The notes under the pieces: model-generated
Databases searched by the model: none
Seen by the model: only the letters and a program-made list of their open reading frames with translations
Told to the model about the DNA's origin: nothing
Shown here: one piece after another, positions 7,001 through 14,461 of the stretch
Position numbering within the stretch: position 1 is the stretch's first letter
How the letters are laid out: each line of letters starts with the position of its first letter
Made by a program: the position numbers and the translations under genes
From: a virus
Length of the DNA stretch: 37,089 nt
Direction: 5' to 3' (one strand)
Virus record (IMG/VR): IMGVR_UViG_3300009537_000072
Span: 1-37,089 of that record

Positions 7001-8386
7001 TCGAGGCACAAACTCTTCGCCGTACAGCTTCTCGTATTCGGAGGTTTGCTTTAACAACTCCTCCTTCTGGGACTGTCTTACGGTCTTCTTATACTTGTCG
7101 CCGCCTGCCGTAACATCGTCCCAGAACTTGTTGACGCTACGCCTGCTTACGCTTTGCGTACCCAGAAAGCCGGGAGCCGCGCCCATCGCACGCTTGCCCT
7201 TGTCGGACGCCTGCCTGTATTGAGTGAGCAATTCGCCGGGAGCGTGCTGACCAATCACCTTTTCCGCGTCCTTGCTATCCAAGAACTGCCGGTCCTTCTT
7301 CAACTCCTTCTTCGCCTGCTTATACCCTCTGGCGGAAGGGTCCAGGTTGGTGATGGTATCGTCAATAAAGTCGGTCAGGGATACGGGAACTTCGCGCACA
7401 GAGTCGTCACCCATGCGCTGTACCTTGCGTATCTCACCATTCTTCATATAGAATCCGGCGCTGGTCTTGCTCTTAATAGCCATCTCCAACGCCTCATCAG
7501 CGGACCCGCGAACGATATTGTCAAGGCTGTTCAATACCCTGCCGAATCGCTTTGCCGCCTTGCCCGTAGGCGCACCAGGGAAAGCTAGGTCGCCAATAAA
7601 CGTGCCTACCTTCATCGCCGTACCGGGCTTATAGTCAGGACCACCGATAGACTTGGCAGTCTCAAGGAATCCAGGCTTTGTTTTCGTCCACTCCTTCAGG
7701 AAGCCACGGTCGGTATCACCACGGATGGCCTTTGTCGCCGCAGATATGCCTGTCGTTGTACCGCTCCAGAACAGGGAAGACGGTAACAGGTCCAGCACCG
7801 CCATGCCCAACGCTCCCGGCGCGGACATAGCCGCCTTGCCAAACTCGCGCTTGCCCAATGCATAAGCCGTCTCAGCCAGCGGAGCGAGAGAGGCTTCCAA
7901 CGGACGAAAGGCATCAGCCGCCTCCTGCCCTACCTGCTCATACTCCTTCTCCTCTGCGGCCTCATACTCGGCCCTGCGAACCGCCGCATCCCTCATGGAC
8001 TCTTCGGCCTTCATCTCCGTTTGGATAGCGTGTGGCGTGTAGCCGAAACGTCTGCCAGCATCGCCTGTGGATTTGCCAAGGTCGGATACGGGACCGGCAA
8101 CCGCCCTCTCCCCAGCGCCGAATAGAGATTTAGCCACATCCCAGAACCCAACACCCTTATCCTTCTGGACAGGCTCAGGAGGCGCGGGTAGGTTGTCATC
8201 GCCGCCGCTTAATGCGATATCGAGATATTTATTGCTAGTCGCCTGCTGTGCGGGTGCAGGCGCATTATCCGTATCATCGCTTAAGGCAAGGCTAAGATAC
8301 TTATTCGGCTCAGGCTTGTTTTCCTCTTCATCTCCCAGAGCCAATTTCAAATAATAGTCTGAACTATTCTTCTGCGAGAAAGCCAT
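4082..8386 (-). CDS. Very large internal virion / ejection-type protein, 1434 aa
   Basis: This is the largest gene of the window and the third of three consecutive large genes at the end of the late operon. That is where short-tailed phages keep proteins carried inside the capsid and injected with DNA. The first 70 residues contain three exactly aligned copies of YLxxALxxxxxNxPxP (starting at residues 12, 30 and 54). A long, mostly helical body rich in Lys/Glu/Arg follows. A C-terminal region of about 400 residues contains aromatic stretches such as FWTFTRNNIPYWWKML and Gly-rich segments that could insert in membranes. The C-terminal part recalls large polyvalent phage proteins, but no catalytic motif was recognised. 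No lytic transglycosylase motif was seen. The start overlaps the upstream stop by 23 bp. Confidence 0.85.
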   Translation of the reverse strand: MAFSQKNSSDYYLKLALGDEEENKPEPNKYLSLALSDDTDNAPAPAQQATSNKYLDIALSGGDDNLPAPPEPVQKDKGVGFWDVAKSLFGAGERAVAGPVSDLGKSTGDAGRRFGYTPHAIQTEMKAEESMRDAAVRRAEYEAAEEKEYEQVGQEAADAFRPLEASLAPLAETAYALGKREFGKAAMSAPGALGMAVLDLLPSSLFWSGTTTGISAATKAIRGDTDRGFLKEWTKTKPGFLETAKSIGGPDYKPGTAMKVGTFIGDLAFPGAPTGKAAKRFGRVLNSLDNIVRGSADEALEMAIKSKTSAGFYMKNGEIRKVQRMGDDSVREVPVSLTDFIDDTITNLDPSARGYKQAKKELKKDRQFLDSKDAEKVIGQHAPGELLTQYRQASDKGKRAMGAAPGFLGTQSVSRRSVNKFWDDVTAGGDKYKKTVRQSQKEELLKQTSEYEKLYGEEFVPRLFRMLDEIPEAKAHFQRVGKMPNIVDLARGGTGQKANTKAIMDEFGRLLERTEQFRYKRTGAMPDQVLAPGDDFSQFLEFKQYDPNDPLDQVARVLNDNLRELNRVEREAGVGSTYRWKFKDEVEAEMRRVAETAIESDDAFRKEFRTAEDAIDAFKKEINSAIDKYETPEHFAVSRAWQDMEVGGKKIFGRYSWNNFKQKDLFAGPSKRNYVPRYLNPGLHEKLSGMRETLADLSKRTKLLYAMSKKGGFDFEAQKLLKFADRVDNHIAPAYEAANSGVAASFREARTDAGQVFSSLEMDRAFQDELRSAVEHLDDWKSLEDARAAALKALDKDADVFIRNDKDFADFIGQRKELASQIRGMAEDGALFDYDILENVMRRGRASARVRSTNNMVMRMVDDPRMVAHPKHGMSGKPEYSGWFKDNGAPVYSLKKAVPGLPEKYADYAINPDIYGLLKSTHNYNNNADSSLAKAYLAYETMHHWLRPVLLAMPKTGIRNFLDANLKNILEFTPGENLSGMNYAIQLLNTDRVMSRKTGQMLAGEDVLFVNKIGSVMDRMLGKVNPIGIDEKILTGTGEYVTMRQILDEVVDLGVLSNRKTRYGMEVSRKGLGERISGVKTQATPAEQKIGKIFGEKAQEVAANPLVKKLEHGASLKLLSDFSLSVSAKGDDLARLSNYLTHRIVRGENKMASAIGAHSSHWGAGMPDDLFYNIYSRVTDNPGKAGELAARAQKHAENIFTFWTFTRNNIPYWWKMLSRNPRSMSAIPKMRERAQQEAGIVGYLPYDEFEDTPYQTSPFPVGLGMTKKGGLALDYYDLSSALSMFPALGQTVSEGAANPMTLASPVIQGATGLIGSSMTGFQKYKDPFFGRDYRGEKDVLREIGGKFYPPAQWFQRPLEAAGVLETSGRYPLGEDVGEAMMERFIKPWSKRSLSLGYQANEISRRLRKLEDEGKMGTKEWFDLANAEAIMDTFK

Positions 8387-9833
8387 AGTCTTTGCCTATC
8401 GCACTTAACGCCTTACTAGCTCGTTGCTCAAGCTCAACGCCGGTCTTGCCAGCGGAAATTAACCCGTTAATAACCTCCTCATAGGCGAGTAACGCCTTGG
8501 AATAATTCCTGACGGTTTCCTTGTCCGTCTTCCTCGCTCCGCGAATAAGCTCCTCTAGTCCATCCATATCGCGCAACACCTCTGGATGCTCCATAATCAC
8601 ATCCTTTAGCTTCTTATCCTTCAAGCTTGGCTCAGGAAAGACTTCCTTGAAATAACGAATCCTTTCAGTCGGACCTTTTTCCAGGGCAGATGATTGGACT
8701 TTAGGCGTCCCAGCGCCAGCCAATCTCTTGCCGGTAAAGTCTGTCTCTGCCTTTGCGAGTCCGGTCCTGGCGTCTGTAAGGCCGATATTCGCCTCCTGCC
8801 CCAACAAGCCTGTCAGCATAGACTGAACCTCTAATGCCTCCTGACTTGGGAAGCCAGCCGCCTGCGCCGCTTCGGTCATTCTCTTCACCTTGTCCAACAA
8901 CACCCTGCCCTGGTCCATGTTTAGCTGGTGTTGCTCCCTTTTCATCCCCTGATTCTCTTCGGTTAGCGCCTGCTCCTGCATCCATCTCTCGGAATCAATC
9001 GTCGTGCCTTGGCTCATTGCCTTCTCTTGCGCTCTGGCTAGATTGAGACGGGCCTTACCCTCATCAAGCCCAAGCTCCTGAGCCTTCGCCTTAATCCAGC
9101 CTTCACTAATGCCGTTAGCCTGTAGGATGGCATCGTAATCCTTGTCTTCCTGAACCTGTCGGCCAAACGTGTAGGCGCTCTGGTCCATGCTTTGTCTAGT
9201 CTGGTCCTCAAGAAGACCAAACTTTTGAAGCTCAAGGTCGGCTTGATGCTTAAACTGTTTTTCATTAAGGCCATAGTTAGCGGCCCATTGAGACATCTGA
9301 TTGTCAATCTGCTGTTGAGTGAGTCCCCTATCCTTGGCCTGCTCCGCAATTCTCTGAGCAAACTGGCTCGCTTGTTGCTCCAACTCCTTGCCCTGCATAG
9401 CCTCGCGGGACGCGATATTGGCATTCGTATCGCCGGAAGGTGTGGCGTGCAGGTCTTTCTGGGCATTGAGTCTTGCCACAACTTCAGCCGGAATACCCTC
9501 AAAGAATTGCTGTTGCTGAGCCAGCCTTGCCGCTTCAGCCGCGGATAGGTTGCTGAAGAACTCCTTGTTTTGCAATTGCGCCTCATCAAACTGCCGGGCC
9601 TTTTCCGCTCGCTCCTTCGCCGCCTGCCGCGCATCTGCCTCCATCTTGTTGCGCGCCATGAATGTCCCTGATAGAGTATCAAGGCCATGCGTGAAGCCGC
9701 CTGCGCTGTTCTGCACCATGCCGGAAAAGCGGTCCATGTTCTCACGCCTGCGCGACTCGTCAATCATCTGACGACGATTTCTGTCCTCTTCAAGACCGCG
9801 CATTAAAAGACTTAGCAGTTCTGAACCTGGCAT
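8364..9833 (-). CDS. Gln-rich coiled-coil internal virion protein, 489 aa
   Basis: The protein is almost entirely helical and rich in Gln, Ala, Glu and Lys. Long amphipathic stretches run from residue 15 to about 390, and a short alanine-rich C-terminal helical domain follows. This composition and the position between two other large late proteins fit an internal core or ejection protein of a short-tailed phage. There are no cysteine clusters or enzyme motifs. I chose ATG at 9833, preceded by TTGGAGATTGAT with a good GGAG; the in-frame TTG at 9845 would place the initiation codon inside that site. The 3' end overlaps the 1434-residue gene. Confidence 0.82.
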   Translation of the reverse strand: MPGSELLSLLMRGLEEDRNRRQMIDESRRRENMDRFSGMVQNSAGGFTHGLDTLSGTFMARNKMEADARQAAKERAEKARQFDEAQLQNKEFFSNLSAAEAARLAQQQQFFEGIPAEVVARLNAQKDLHATPSGDTNANIASREAMQGKELEQQASQFAQRIAEQAKDRGLTQQQIDNQMSQWAANYGLNEKQFKHQADLELQKFGLLEDQTRQSMDQSAYTFGRQVQEDKDYDAILQANGISEGWIKAKAQELGLDEGKARLNLARAQEKAMSQGTTIDSERWMQEQALTEENQGMKREQHQLNMDQGRVLLDKVKRMTEAAQAAGFPSQEALEVQSMLTGLLGQEANIGLTDARTGLAKAETDFTGKRLAGAGTPKVQSSALEKGPTERIRYFKEVFPEPSLKDKKLKDVIMEHPEVLRDMDGLEELIRGARKTDKETVRNYSKALLAYEEVINGLISAGKTGVELEQRASKALSAIGKDYGFLAEE

Positions 9834-9859
9834 ATCAATCTCCAAAGATGGTTATCTTA

Positions 9860-10081
9860 TCAGCCGCCGCCGCTACCGCCGCCTGCCGCCCCAACAATGG
9901 AGCTAAGGATACCTGGCGTAGCCTGTATCCCAGCGCCGTAGAGAGCGTGACGCTTGGCTTCCTTGTCCTTCCTGTCCTGCTTGCGGTCTGCAAAGGAATC
10001 ACGCATGTTGTTCGTTTGCTCTTGAGTCGTAATCGCCTGAAGCAGATTAGCTACAAGTTCATCGTATCCTGCGTATGGCAT
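9860..10081 (-). CDS. Small late protein, 73 aa, Gly-rich C-terminus
   Basis: The N-terminal 45 residues form a charged helix (YDELVANLLQAITTQEQ, then an Arg/Lys/Asp run). The C-terminus is small and glycine-rich (SSIVGAAGGG and similar), with a weakly hydrophobic segment before it. The stop of the upstream gene and this ATG overlap as TGATG, with GGAGGT 5 bases upstream. An alternative GTG three bases earlier is less likely. Its place between two internal virion protein genes suggests a small virion or chaperone component. No family recognised. Confidence 0.72.
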   Translation of the reverse strand: MPYAGYDELVANLLQAITTQEQTNNMRDSFADRKQDRKDKEAKRHALYGAGIQATPGILSSIVGAAGGGSGGG

Positions 10082-11541
10082 CACTTACCTCCTTGCATGT
10101 AGTACAAATCCCTGATTTGCTGGATTTGCCGTGGGTTGTCTCCAAAGTTAATCTGCGCAATTAGGTTATCAATACCTCCGTACTGGTCTGCCCACCCAAC
10201 AATGTTCCCGCTTTCTAGGATGGATTGCGGCGTTATGTTTCCGGTGGAGTCAACGATAGGCTTCATGTTGCCCTTCGCCCCCGCAAGCGCCATCTCATGC
10301 TCCAGCTTTTGCGCCTCATCCTGGCGTAGCAGGTCGTTGTAGTCCATCGTCACGCCATGCTCAAAACCGGCCATATCTATATCCATCCCGCCCATCGTCC
10401 TGTATTGGTTGGTTAGTGCGTTTGTGTTATTGGCCCATGTATTGCCCATCGCTTGGGCAAGATTCCCCATGTTAGCCCCCAACCCGCCAAGGTTGGTCGC
10501 TCCGGTGATATCCTGCCCACGCGCCATAAGGTTGTTTGCCTCATTCTCAATCTGCGCCCGTAGCTGGGCCTCCTGGTCGGCAAGGTTACGCCGGGTAATA
10601 TCCGACTGATTTGCTATTGACGCCTCCAGCGCGGCCTGCTGGTTGGAGATATCGCCGGTAAGGAAGCGACCTGCCTGCGCCTCTTCCATGCCGCCCATCT
10701 GCCCGAAGGCTTGGTTATACAACCCGCCAGCGGCAAGACGGTTCTGCATCTCCTGGTCGGCAATATCCAACAACGCCTGCATCTGGGCATCCTGATAGGC
10801 ATTCTCGGACTGGATACCCGCCCCGATACCGATGGCTGACCCGCCCAAACCGGACGCCGCCATCGCGCCACCCAGCCGGTTACGCTCAGCCTCCTGTTGC
10901 TCCTGTAGCCGCCGCATCTGGTGGTCCACACGGTCCTGCCAGAGAGGGTCTTCATTGCTCAGAATGCCCCCGTATTGGCCCGACAATAGCCCGTAATCGT
11001 CTCTCATCTGCCCAAGGACATCCTGCGTACCCACGCGCTCGGCCCCCACCTGCATCCCGCCTCCGCTCACGTTGCCTGCCGAAATGCCTGACCCCCCGTA
11101 ATTTCCAAGCATTCCAGATAAGGCGTCGGCCCCCTGCCCGATAAGACCCGCCCCTTGACCGAAATACTGGTTGTAGGTATCGTCTGGGTTAAGAAACCGC
11201 TGCTCGTATGCGTTCCTGACTTCTGGGTTTATCTGTGGCGTATTCGGGGACGTACCCGCCCCCTGCATAGCCAGCTTACCCTGCGTATCGGCGGCATTGT
11301 AGATGGTCTGCTTGCCGCCTGCTACCAACTCAGGGTCGGTGGCAAAGGCGTTACGGATAGTGTCAGCCGCCCGGTCGCTGGTATCCTTTGGCCCCGTCTG
11401 CACCCTGATTGTGCCACTGGTGTTCTGGGGCTTATTCGTAAGCGGGGTTGCCGTTACCGCGCCAGCCGCGCCAGTGGCAGAGTTTGCCACATTCTGCGCG
11501 GCTTTCGTGGGGTCATGTAGCATTTTGTTTGAAGCAGCCAT
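10081..11541 (-). CDS. Ala/Gly/Gln-rich virion protein, 486 aa (ejection-type)
   Basis: This is the first of the three large genes in transcription order. The N-terminal 100 residues are low in hydrophobics and rich in Thr, Ala, Asn and Gly. The central part is rich in Gly with repeated short hydrophobic patches (for example GGSAIGIGAG). The remainder is Gln/Ala-rich helix with motifs such as RRLQEQQEAERNRLGGAMA. The overall look matches ejection proteins that form a channel after leaving the capsid; a specific family was not recognised. The coding start lies only a few bases after the predicted start point of an excellent promoter at 11551-11579, with a weak AGGTG as ribosome site. Confidence 0.8.
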   Translation of the reverse strand: MAASNKMLHDPTKAAQNVANSATGAAGAVTATPLTNKPQNTSGTIRVQTGPKDTSDRAADTIRNAFATDPELVAGGKQTIYNAADTQGKLAMQGAGTSPNTPQINPEVRNAYEQRFLNPDDTYNQYFGQGAGLIGQGADALSGMLGNYGGSGISAGNVSGGGMQVGAERVGTQDVLGQMRDDYGLLSGQYGGILSNEDPLWQDRVDHQMRRLQEQQEAERNRLGGAMAASGLGGSAIGIGAGIQSENAYQDAQMQALLDIADQEMQNRLAAGGLYNQAFGQMGGMEEAQAGRFLTGDISNQQAALEASIANQSDITRRNLADQEAQLRAQIENEANNLMARGQDITGATNLGGLGANMGNLAQAMGNTWANNTNALTNQYRTMGGMDIDMAGFEHGVTMDYNDLLRQDEAQKLEHEMALAGAKGNMKPIVDSTGNITPQSILESGNIVGWADQYGGIDNLIAQINFGDNPRQIQQIRDLYYMQGGK

Positions 11542-11550
11542 AACGCACCT

Positions 11551-11579
11551 ATTATACTAAGTTGGGTCCACAATATCAA
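11551..11579 (-). promoter_or_regulatory. Predicted sigma70 promoter inside the late operon
   Basis: On the minus strand, TTGATA (11579-11574) and TATAAT (11556-11551) are separated by exactly 17 bases: 11 of 12 consensus positions with ideal spacing. The -35 lies in the last codons of the 63-residue gene. The expected transcription start falls about 7 bases past the -10, near 11544, only a few bases before the ATG at 11541. The message for the first ejection-type gene would then be almost leaderless. The sequence is directly seen; promoter activity is inferred. Confidence 0.6.
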
Positions 11580-11748
11580 ACACAAGTTCGGCTGTGCCTT
11601 GACCGATAACGATGGTGTTGGCAACCAGCTTGCGCGGCCCGGTGTCCATGTGTTCTTTCAGTAGTTTCAAGGTCGTATCCTCTCCCGGCGTGTAGCTCAC
11701 CAAGGAAAGGGTCTTCGCGGTACTGTCATACGTCATATTAAAAGCCAT
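11557..11748 (-). CDS. Small beta-rich late protein, 63 aa
   Basis: This short protein starts MAFNMTYDSTAKTLSLVSY and alternates hydrophobic and polar residues through most of its length, suggesting a small beta-sandwich or a minor virion protein. The C-terminal AELVFDIVDPT is also strand-like. A GAGGT site precedes the ATG by about 6 bases. Its last codons contain the -35 element of the predicted internal promoter. No family recognised. Confidence 0.65.
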   Translation of the reverse strand: MAFNMTYDSTAKTLSLVSYTPGEDTTLKLLKEHMDTGPRKLVANTIVIGQGTAELVFDIVDPT

Positions 11749-11757
11749 AGTAACCTC

Positions 11758-12051
11758 TCATATCTCGCTGGTTGAAACGACATTTCGCAGGAAGTAAACC
11801 CTGGGTGGAGGTGGCGGTTGCCCACCGCCTTGCGCGTTAGGTTGTATCTGCGCCACCAACTCGTAAGTGTCCGGGTGTTCCTTCCTTATCTTCGCCCCGC
11901 TGGGATTTTCCGCCGTGGAGTCCACGGACAGGAGGTATATCCCTAGAATGACGCCATTGACGACATCGCCGTTGGACATCCTCAGATTGACCGGCTTACC
12001 CACCTGATAGGGGGCATCCACATAGGTTAGATTTAGGTTGAATATAGCCAT
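11758..12051 (-). CDS. Late protein, 97 aa, beta-rich
   Basis: The protein has strand-like stretches (MAIFNLNLTYVDAPYQVG, VVNGVILGIYLLSVD), a polar middle and a proline run (PPPPPRVYF) near the C-terminus. Compact beta proteins of this size in this position are often decoration or fibre-attachment components, but I found no specific match. The ATG shares a base with the stop of the upstream gene (TAATG). The gap to the next gene is 9 bp. Confidence 0.68.
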   Translation of the reverse strand: MAIFNLNLTYVDAPYQVGKPVNLRMSNGDVVNGVILGIYLLSVDSTAENPSGAKIRKEHPDTYELVAQIQPNAQGGGQPPPPPRVYFLRNVVSTSEI

Positions 12052-12881
12052 TACAAATTCGCTATCCCCGCGCCTACCTTGGTGGATGGAACGATAATCG
12101 CCTGGTATTGCGCGGAAACGACGTTGTTTCCCGCAACGCTTCCCTGTCCGGTGACTTTGATGTCATGCTTCTCGCCCACCCTTGCGATGGGGACGCCGCC
12201 ATTCAGGCCGAAGCGATCAACGCCCTCATAGTATCTGAACTGCTTGATGTTCTGAAATACGTTGGGGGTGGCGACGGTGCTGGCGTCACGCGAGCGGAGC
12301 CTGACCGTAACGCTGTTTCCCGCCGCCAAGCTGGTGACGATCTGGGCATGGAACCCAACGATAATCGCCGTGTGGCTCGCCGGGACGGTGAACATGGAAG
12401 ACCGACTTCTGTTTTCCCCCGCGCTGATGAATGCCCTTGAATCCGCCGCCGCCGGAATGCCCGTCGCCGGGGGAGTGGAATCCGAGCCGAGATGCAGGTT
12501 GCCCGTCGCCTGGGTGATGCCCAGAACCTCCATCTTGTGGATGCGGATATACTGGTTGGCGGTCGCGTTCTCGCCGCCCGCGCCTAACTGCCGAGCGTCA
12601 CCCGCCGTTCGGGTCGTAATCGTTTCGGAAGCCAACGTGAAGTCGGACTTCAGCCCATAAATCTTAACGCTGATGTCGTTGTCCCCCGCGACGGTGCTGG
12701 TAAGGTACAGCGTCTCTGCCGCCGTCGCGTAGGTGTAGGCTCCGGTCTTGTCCCATATCTCCACTTCGGTGCTATCGACCACCGTACTGACAGCGGACAT
12801 ATCCACCGTCCCAACACTATTGTAGTTGTTGAGAAGAAAACCCGCGAGGGAGTCTTGGTACATCCAGCCGTTATTAGCCAT
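12051..12881 (-). CDS. Probable virion structural protein, 276 aa
   Basis: This is a beta-rich protein with the repeated look of phage decoration or fibre proteins: many Thr/Ser/Val/Gly strands, a segment near residues 65-115 with DISVKIYGLKSDF then YIRIHKMEVLG and NLHLGSD, and no membrane segment or enzyme motif. The C-terminal half continues in the same style (SVTVRLRSRD, VVSAQYQAIIVPS). Similar strings occur in structural proteins of environmental short-tailed phages, from memory rather than a search. It overlaps the neighbouring 66-residue gene by 8 bp upstream and shares a base with the downstream start. Confidence 0.75.
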   Translation of the reverse strand: MANNGWMYQDSLAGFLLNNYNSVGTVDMSAVSTVVDSTEVEIWDKTGAYTYATAAETLYLTSTVAGDNDISVKIYGLKSDFTLASETITTRTAGDARQLGAGGENATANQYIRIHKMEVLGITQATGNLHLGSDSTPPATGIPAAADSRAFISAGENRSRSSMFTVPASHTAIIVGFHAQIVTSLAAGNSVTVRLRSRDASTVATPNVFQNIKQFRYYEGVDRFGLNGGVPIARVGEKHDIKVTGQGSVAGNNVVSAQYQAIIVPSTKVGAGIANL

Positions 12882-13074
12882 TCAGAATCTCAATAGCCGT
12901 CATCGGTCCAAGCGGAATGAGCATGTGATTCTGTTGAGGATGGACAATGACATTCAGGTAGAACAACCCGATATCCTTGTCCTCGTCAACGGAGTGAACC
13001 GTGAGTCCGTAAGACAGCACTCCGCAGAAATTAACGTTCACATTCTTGCCGATATAGTGGTCGTAGTTTCCCAT
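12874..13074 (-). CDS. Small late protein, 66 aa
   Basis: The sequence is short and mixed alpha/beta: MGNYDHYIGKNVNVNF, a single Cys, and VIVHPQQNHMLIPLG near the C-terminus. An AGGAGAAAG site lies just before the ATG. It lies between the paralogous fibre-like genes and the 276-residue structural gene and could be a small virion subunit or chaperone. No family recognised. Confidence 0.65.
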   Translation of the reverse strand: MGNYDHYIGKNVNVNFCGVLSYGLTVHSVDEDKDIGLFYLNVIVHPQQNHMLIPLGPMTAIEILNG

Positions 13075-13089
13075 AGTCTTTCTCCTTGT

Positions 13090-13815
13090 TTAGTAATCGT
13101 ATCCAATAATTCTGACTCCAAGGCGACTGCCTGAGCCGAATGTCACATTGCTACCAACCCTGAGCGCGAAGCTCTGGTTAGTGTTTCGTATCCTGACAGT
13201 CCTTTTGACAGTAGTTGCCGCCGCGATAATAGCTAAATCTACATCGTCCGCAGGGGGCAGTGGGTGATGCCCGTCTTCCGCGCCTGAAAAATTTGACGCA
13301 TCCCTGATTATTACAGCGTTTGCATCGCTATATCCGCTCCTCTGTGGGTGATGCACAACCGCCGCAGTTGTGTCAATGTAGAACGTAAGCTCCAAATCCA
13401 GGAACCGCGAACCGTATTCTGGGTAAGTAGCGACATTCCTGTCTTCTGTGGAGCTATAATTAAAATTAGCTCCTGCGGTGAGAGGTATAATAGTGAAAGC
13501 AGAGTCATTCGTGGCGTCAACAGCGTATGAGCCGCTTAGGTCAATACTCATGTGCGTGTTTTCAGAGTCTCGCGTACTGTTCCCGCTGTAAACACACCAT
13601 TTACTTGACGCCGTTCGGCTTATTGGATAGCGTATTCTCCTGCCTGGGATTATAGAGTAATCAGATTCTCGTTCGCCGTCAGAACCTGAATGGTCCGTGG
13701 AGTTAATGGCTGTTGCCATATTATCCAACTCTGTCGTCAGCTTTGTACCGTCGATTACCTTCCCGTTTTCAAGCCAACGGTCTGTAAGGTCGTATGCCGG
13801 TGTGTACTCAGACAT
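13090..13815 (-). CDS. Fibre-like structural protein, 241 aa (paralogue of next gene upstream)
   Basis: This protein shares a distinctive motif with the upstream-transcribed neighbour (13808-14461): HHPQRSGYSDANA followed about 15 residues later by DGHH and then ADDVD. Both have an N-terminal helical region with a TELD/DELD core followed by beta-rich sequence and a C-terminal strand ending in IRIIGY or IRTIGY. I take them as products of a tandem duplication. The role is probably a tail fibre or decoration subunit. I chose ATG at 13815, which overlaps the upstream stop by 8 bp; the in-frame TTG at 13824 is less likely. The AGGA site is weak, so coupling to the upstream gene is likely. Confidence 0.75.
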   Translation of the reverse strand: MSEYTPAYDLTDRWLENGKVIDGTKLTTELDNMATAINSTDHSGSDGERESDYSIIPGRRIRYPISRTASSKWCVYSGNSTRDSENTHMSIDLSGSYAVDATNDSAFTIIPLTAGANFNYSSTEDRNVATYPEYGSRFLDLELTFYIDTTAAVVHHPQRSGYSDANAVIIRDASNFSGAEDGHHPLPPADDVDLAIIAAATTVKRTVRIRNTNQSFALRVGSNVTFGSGSRLGVRIIGYDY

Positions 13816-14461
13816 AATACCCAATCGTCCTAATGTTAAGTCTTAGTTCAGTTGTGGGCGTACCTACCGCATTGGCTCCAGCCCAATAGGATATCTTTCT
13901 TGTGGTATTATCAACCTGTAATATAACCTCTGCGTAAAGCGCGTCACTCGCACCGACAGAGCGGTCCACATCGTCCGCGATTGAGTAAATGTGATGCCCG
14001 TCAGCCACACCATCACCATCTTCAAGCATAAAAAAAGCGTTTGCCGTGGCGTACCCAGCTCTTTGCGGGTGGTGGATTGTGCGAGTGCCGCCAGAGCCGA
14101 CCCTTAATGTGACCCCAAGCCTGACCGCATTAGCAAGCTCTGAGCCTGCAAAAGCATCGCCGGTAGCGTCAAGCGTGATATCCGTTACGGCCCCGACCGT
14201 CAAGCCGACACCTCCGCTCCCAACGGTCTGATTGTTCCCCGCATCTGCACCGTTCACTACGGTTACAAATTTGCCGTAAGCGTTATCCGCCGAAGCATAG
14301 GACACCTTATAGCCGGAAGCAAACACAAGGTCGCGCTTGCCGGAATATATCTGGTCATTATAATTATGAGCAGACGCCGCCCTGTCAAGCTCGTCTCGCA
14401 GAGCATCGTTGTCGATAGTGGCCCCAGATGTTGGGTTGTATCCTCGTACCCATTGACTCAT
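13808..14461 (-). CDS. Fibre-like structural protein, 217 aa (paralogue)
   Basis: This is the companion of 13090-13815. The shared block reads HHPQRAGYATANA, then DGHH and ADDVD, and the C-terminus LRLNIRTIGYYV matches the partner's ending. The N-terminus differs: here MSQWVRGYNPTSGATIDNDALRDELDRA looks like a short helical hook, as used to attach fibres, followed by beta-rich sequence with many Gly/Asn turns. Start and upstream stop overlap as ATGA. The two copies have diverged strongly at the DNA level, so the duplication is old or the pair was acquired together. Receptor binding is possible but unproven. Confidence 0.75.
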   Translation of the reverse strand: MSQWVRGYNPTSGATIDNDALRDELDRAASAHNYNDQIYSGKRDLVFASGYKVSYASADNAYGKFVTVVNGADAGNNQTVGSGGVGLTVGAVTDITLDATGDAFAGSELANAVRLGVTLRVGSGGTRTIHHPQRAGYATANAFFMLEDGDGVADGHHIYSIADDVDRSVGASDALYAEVILQVDNTTRKISYWAGANAVGTPTTELRLNIRTIGYYV

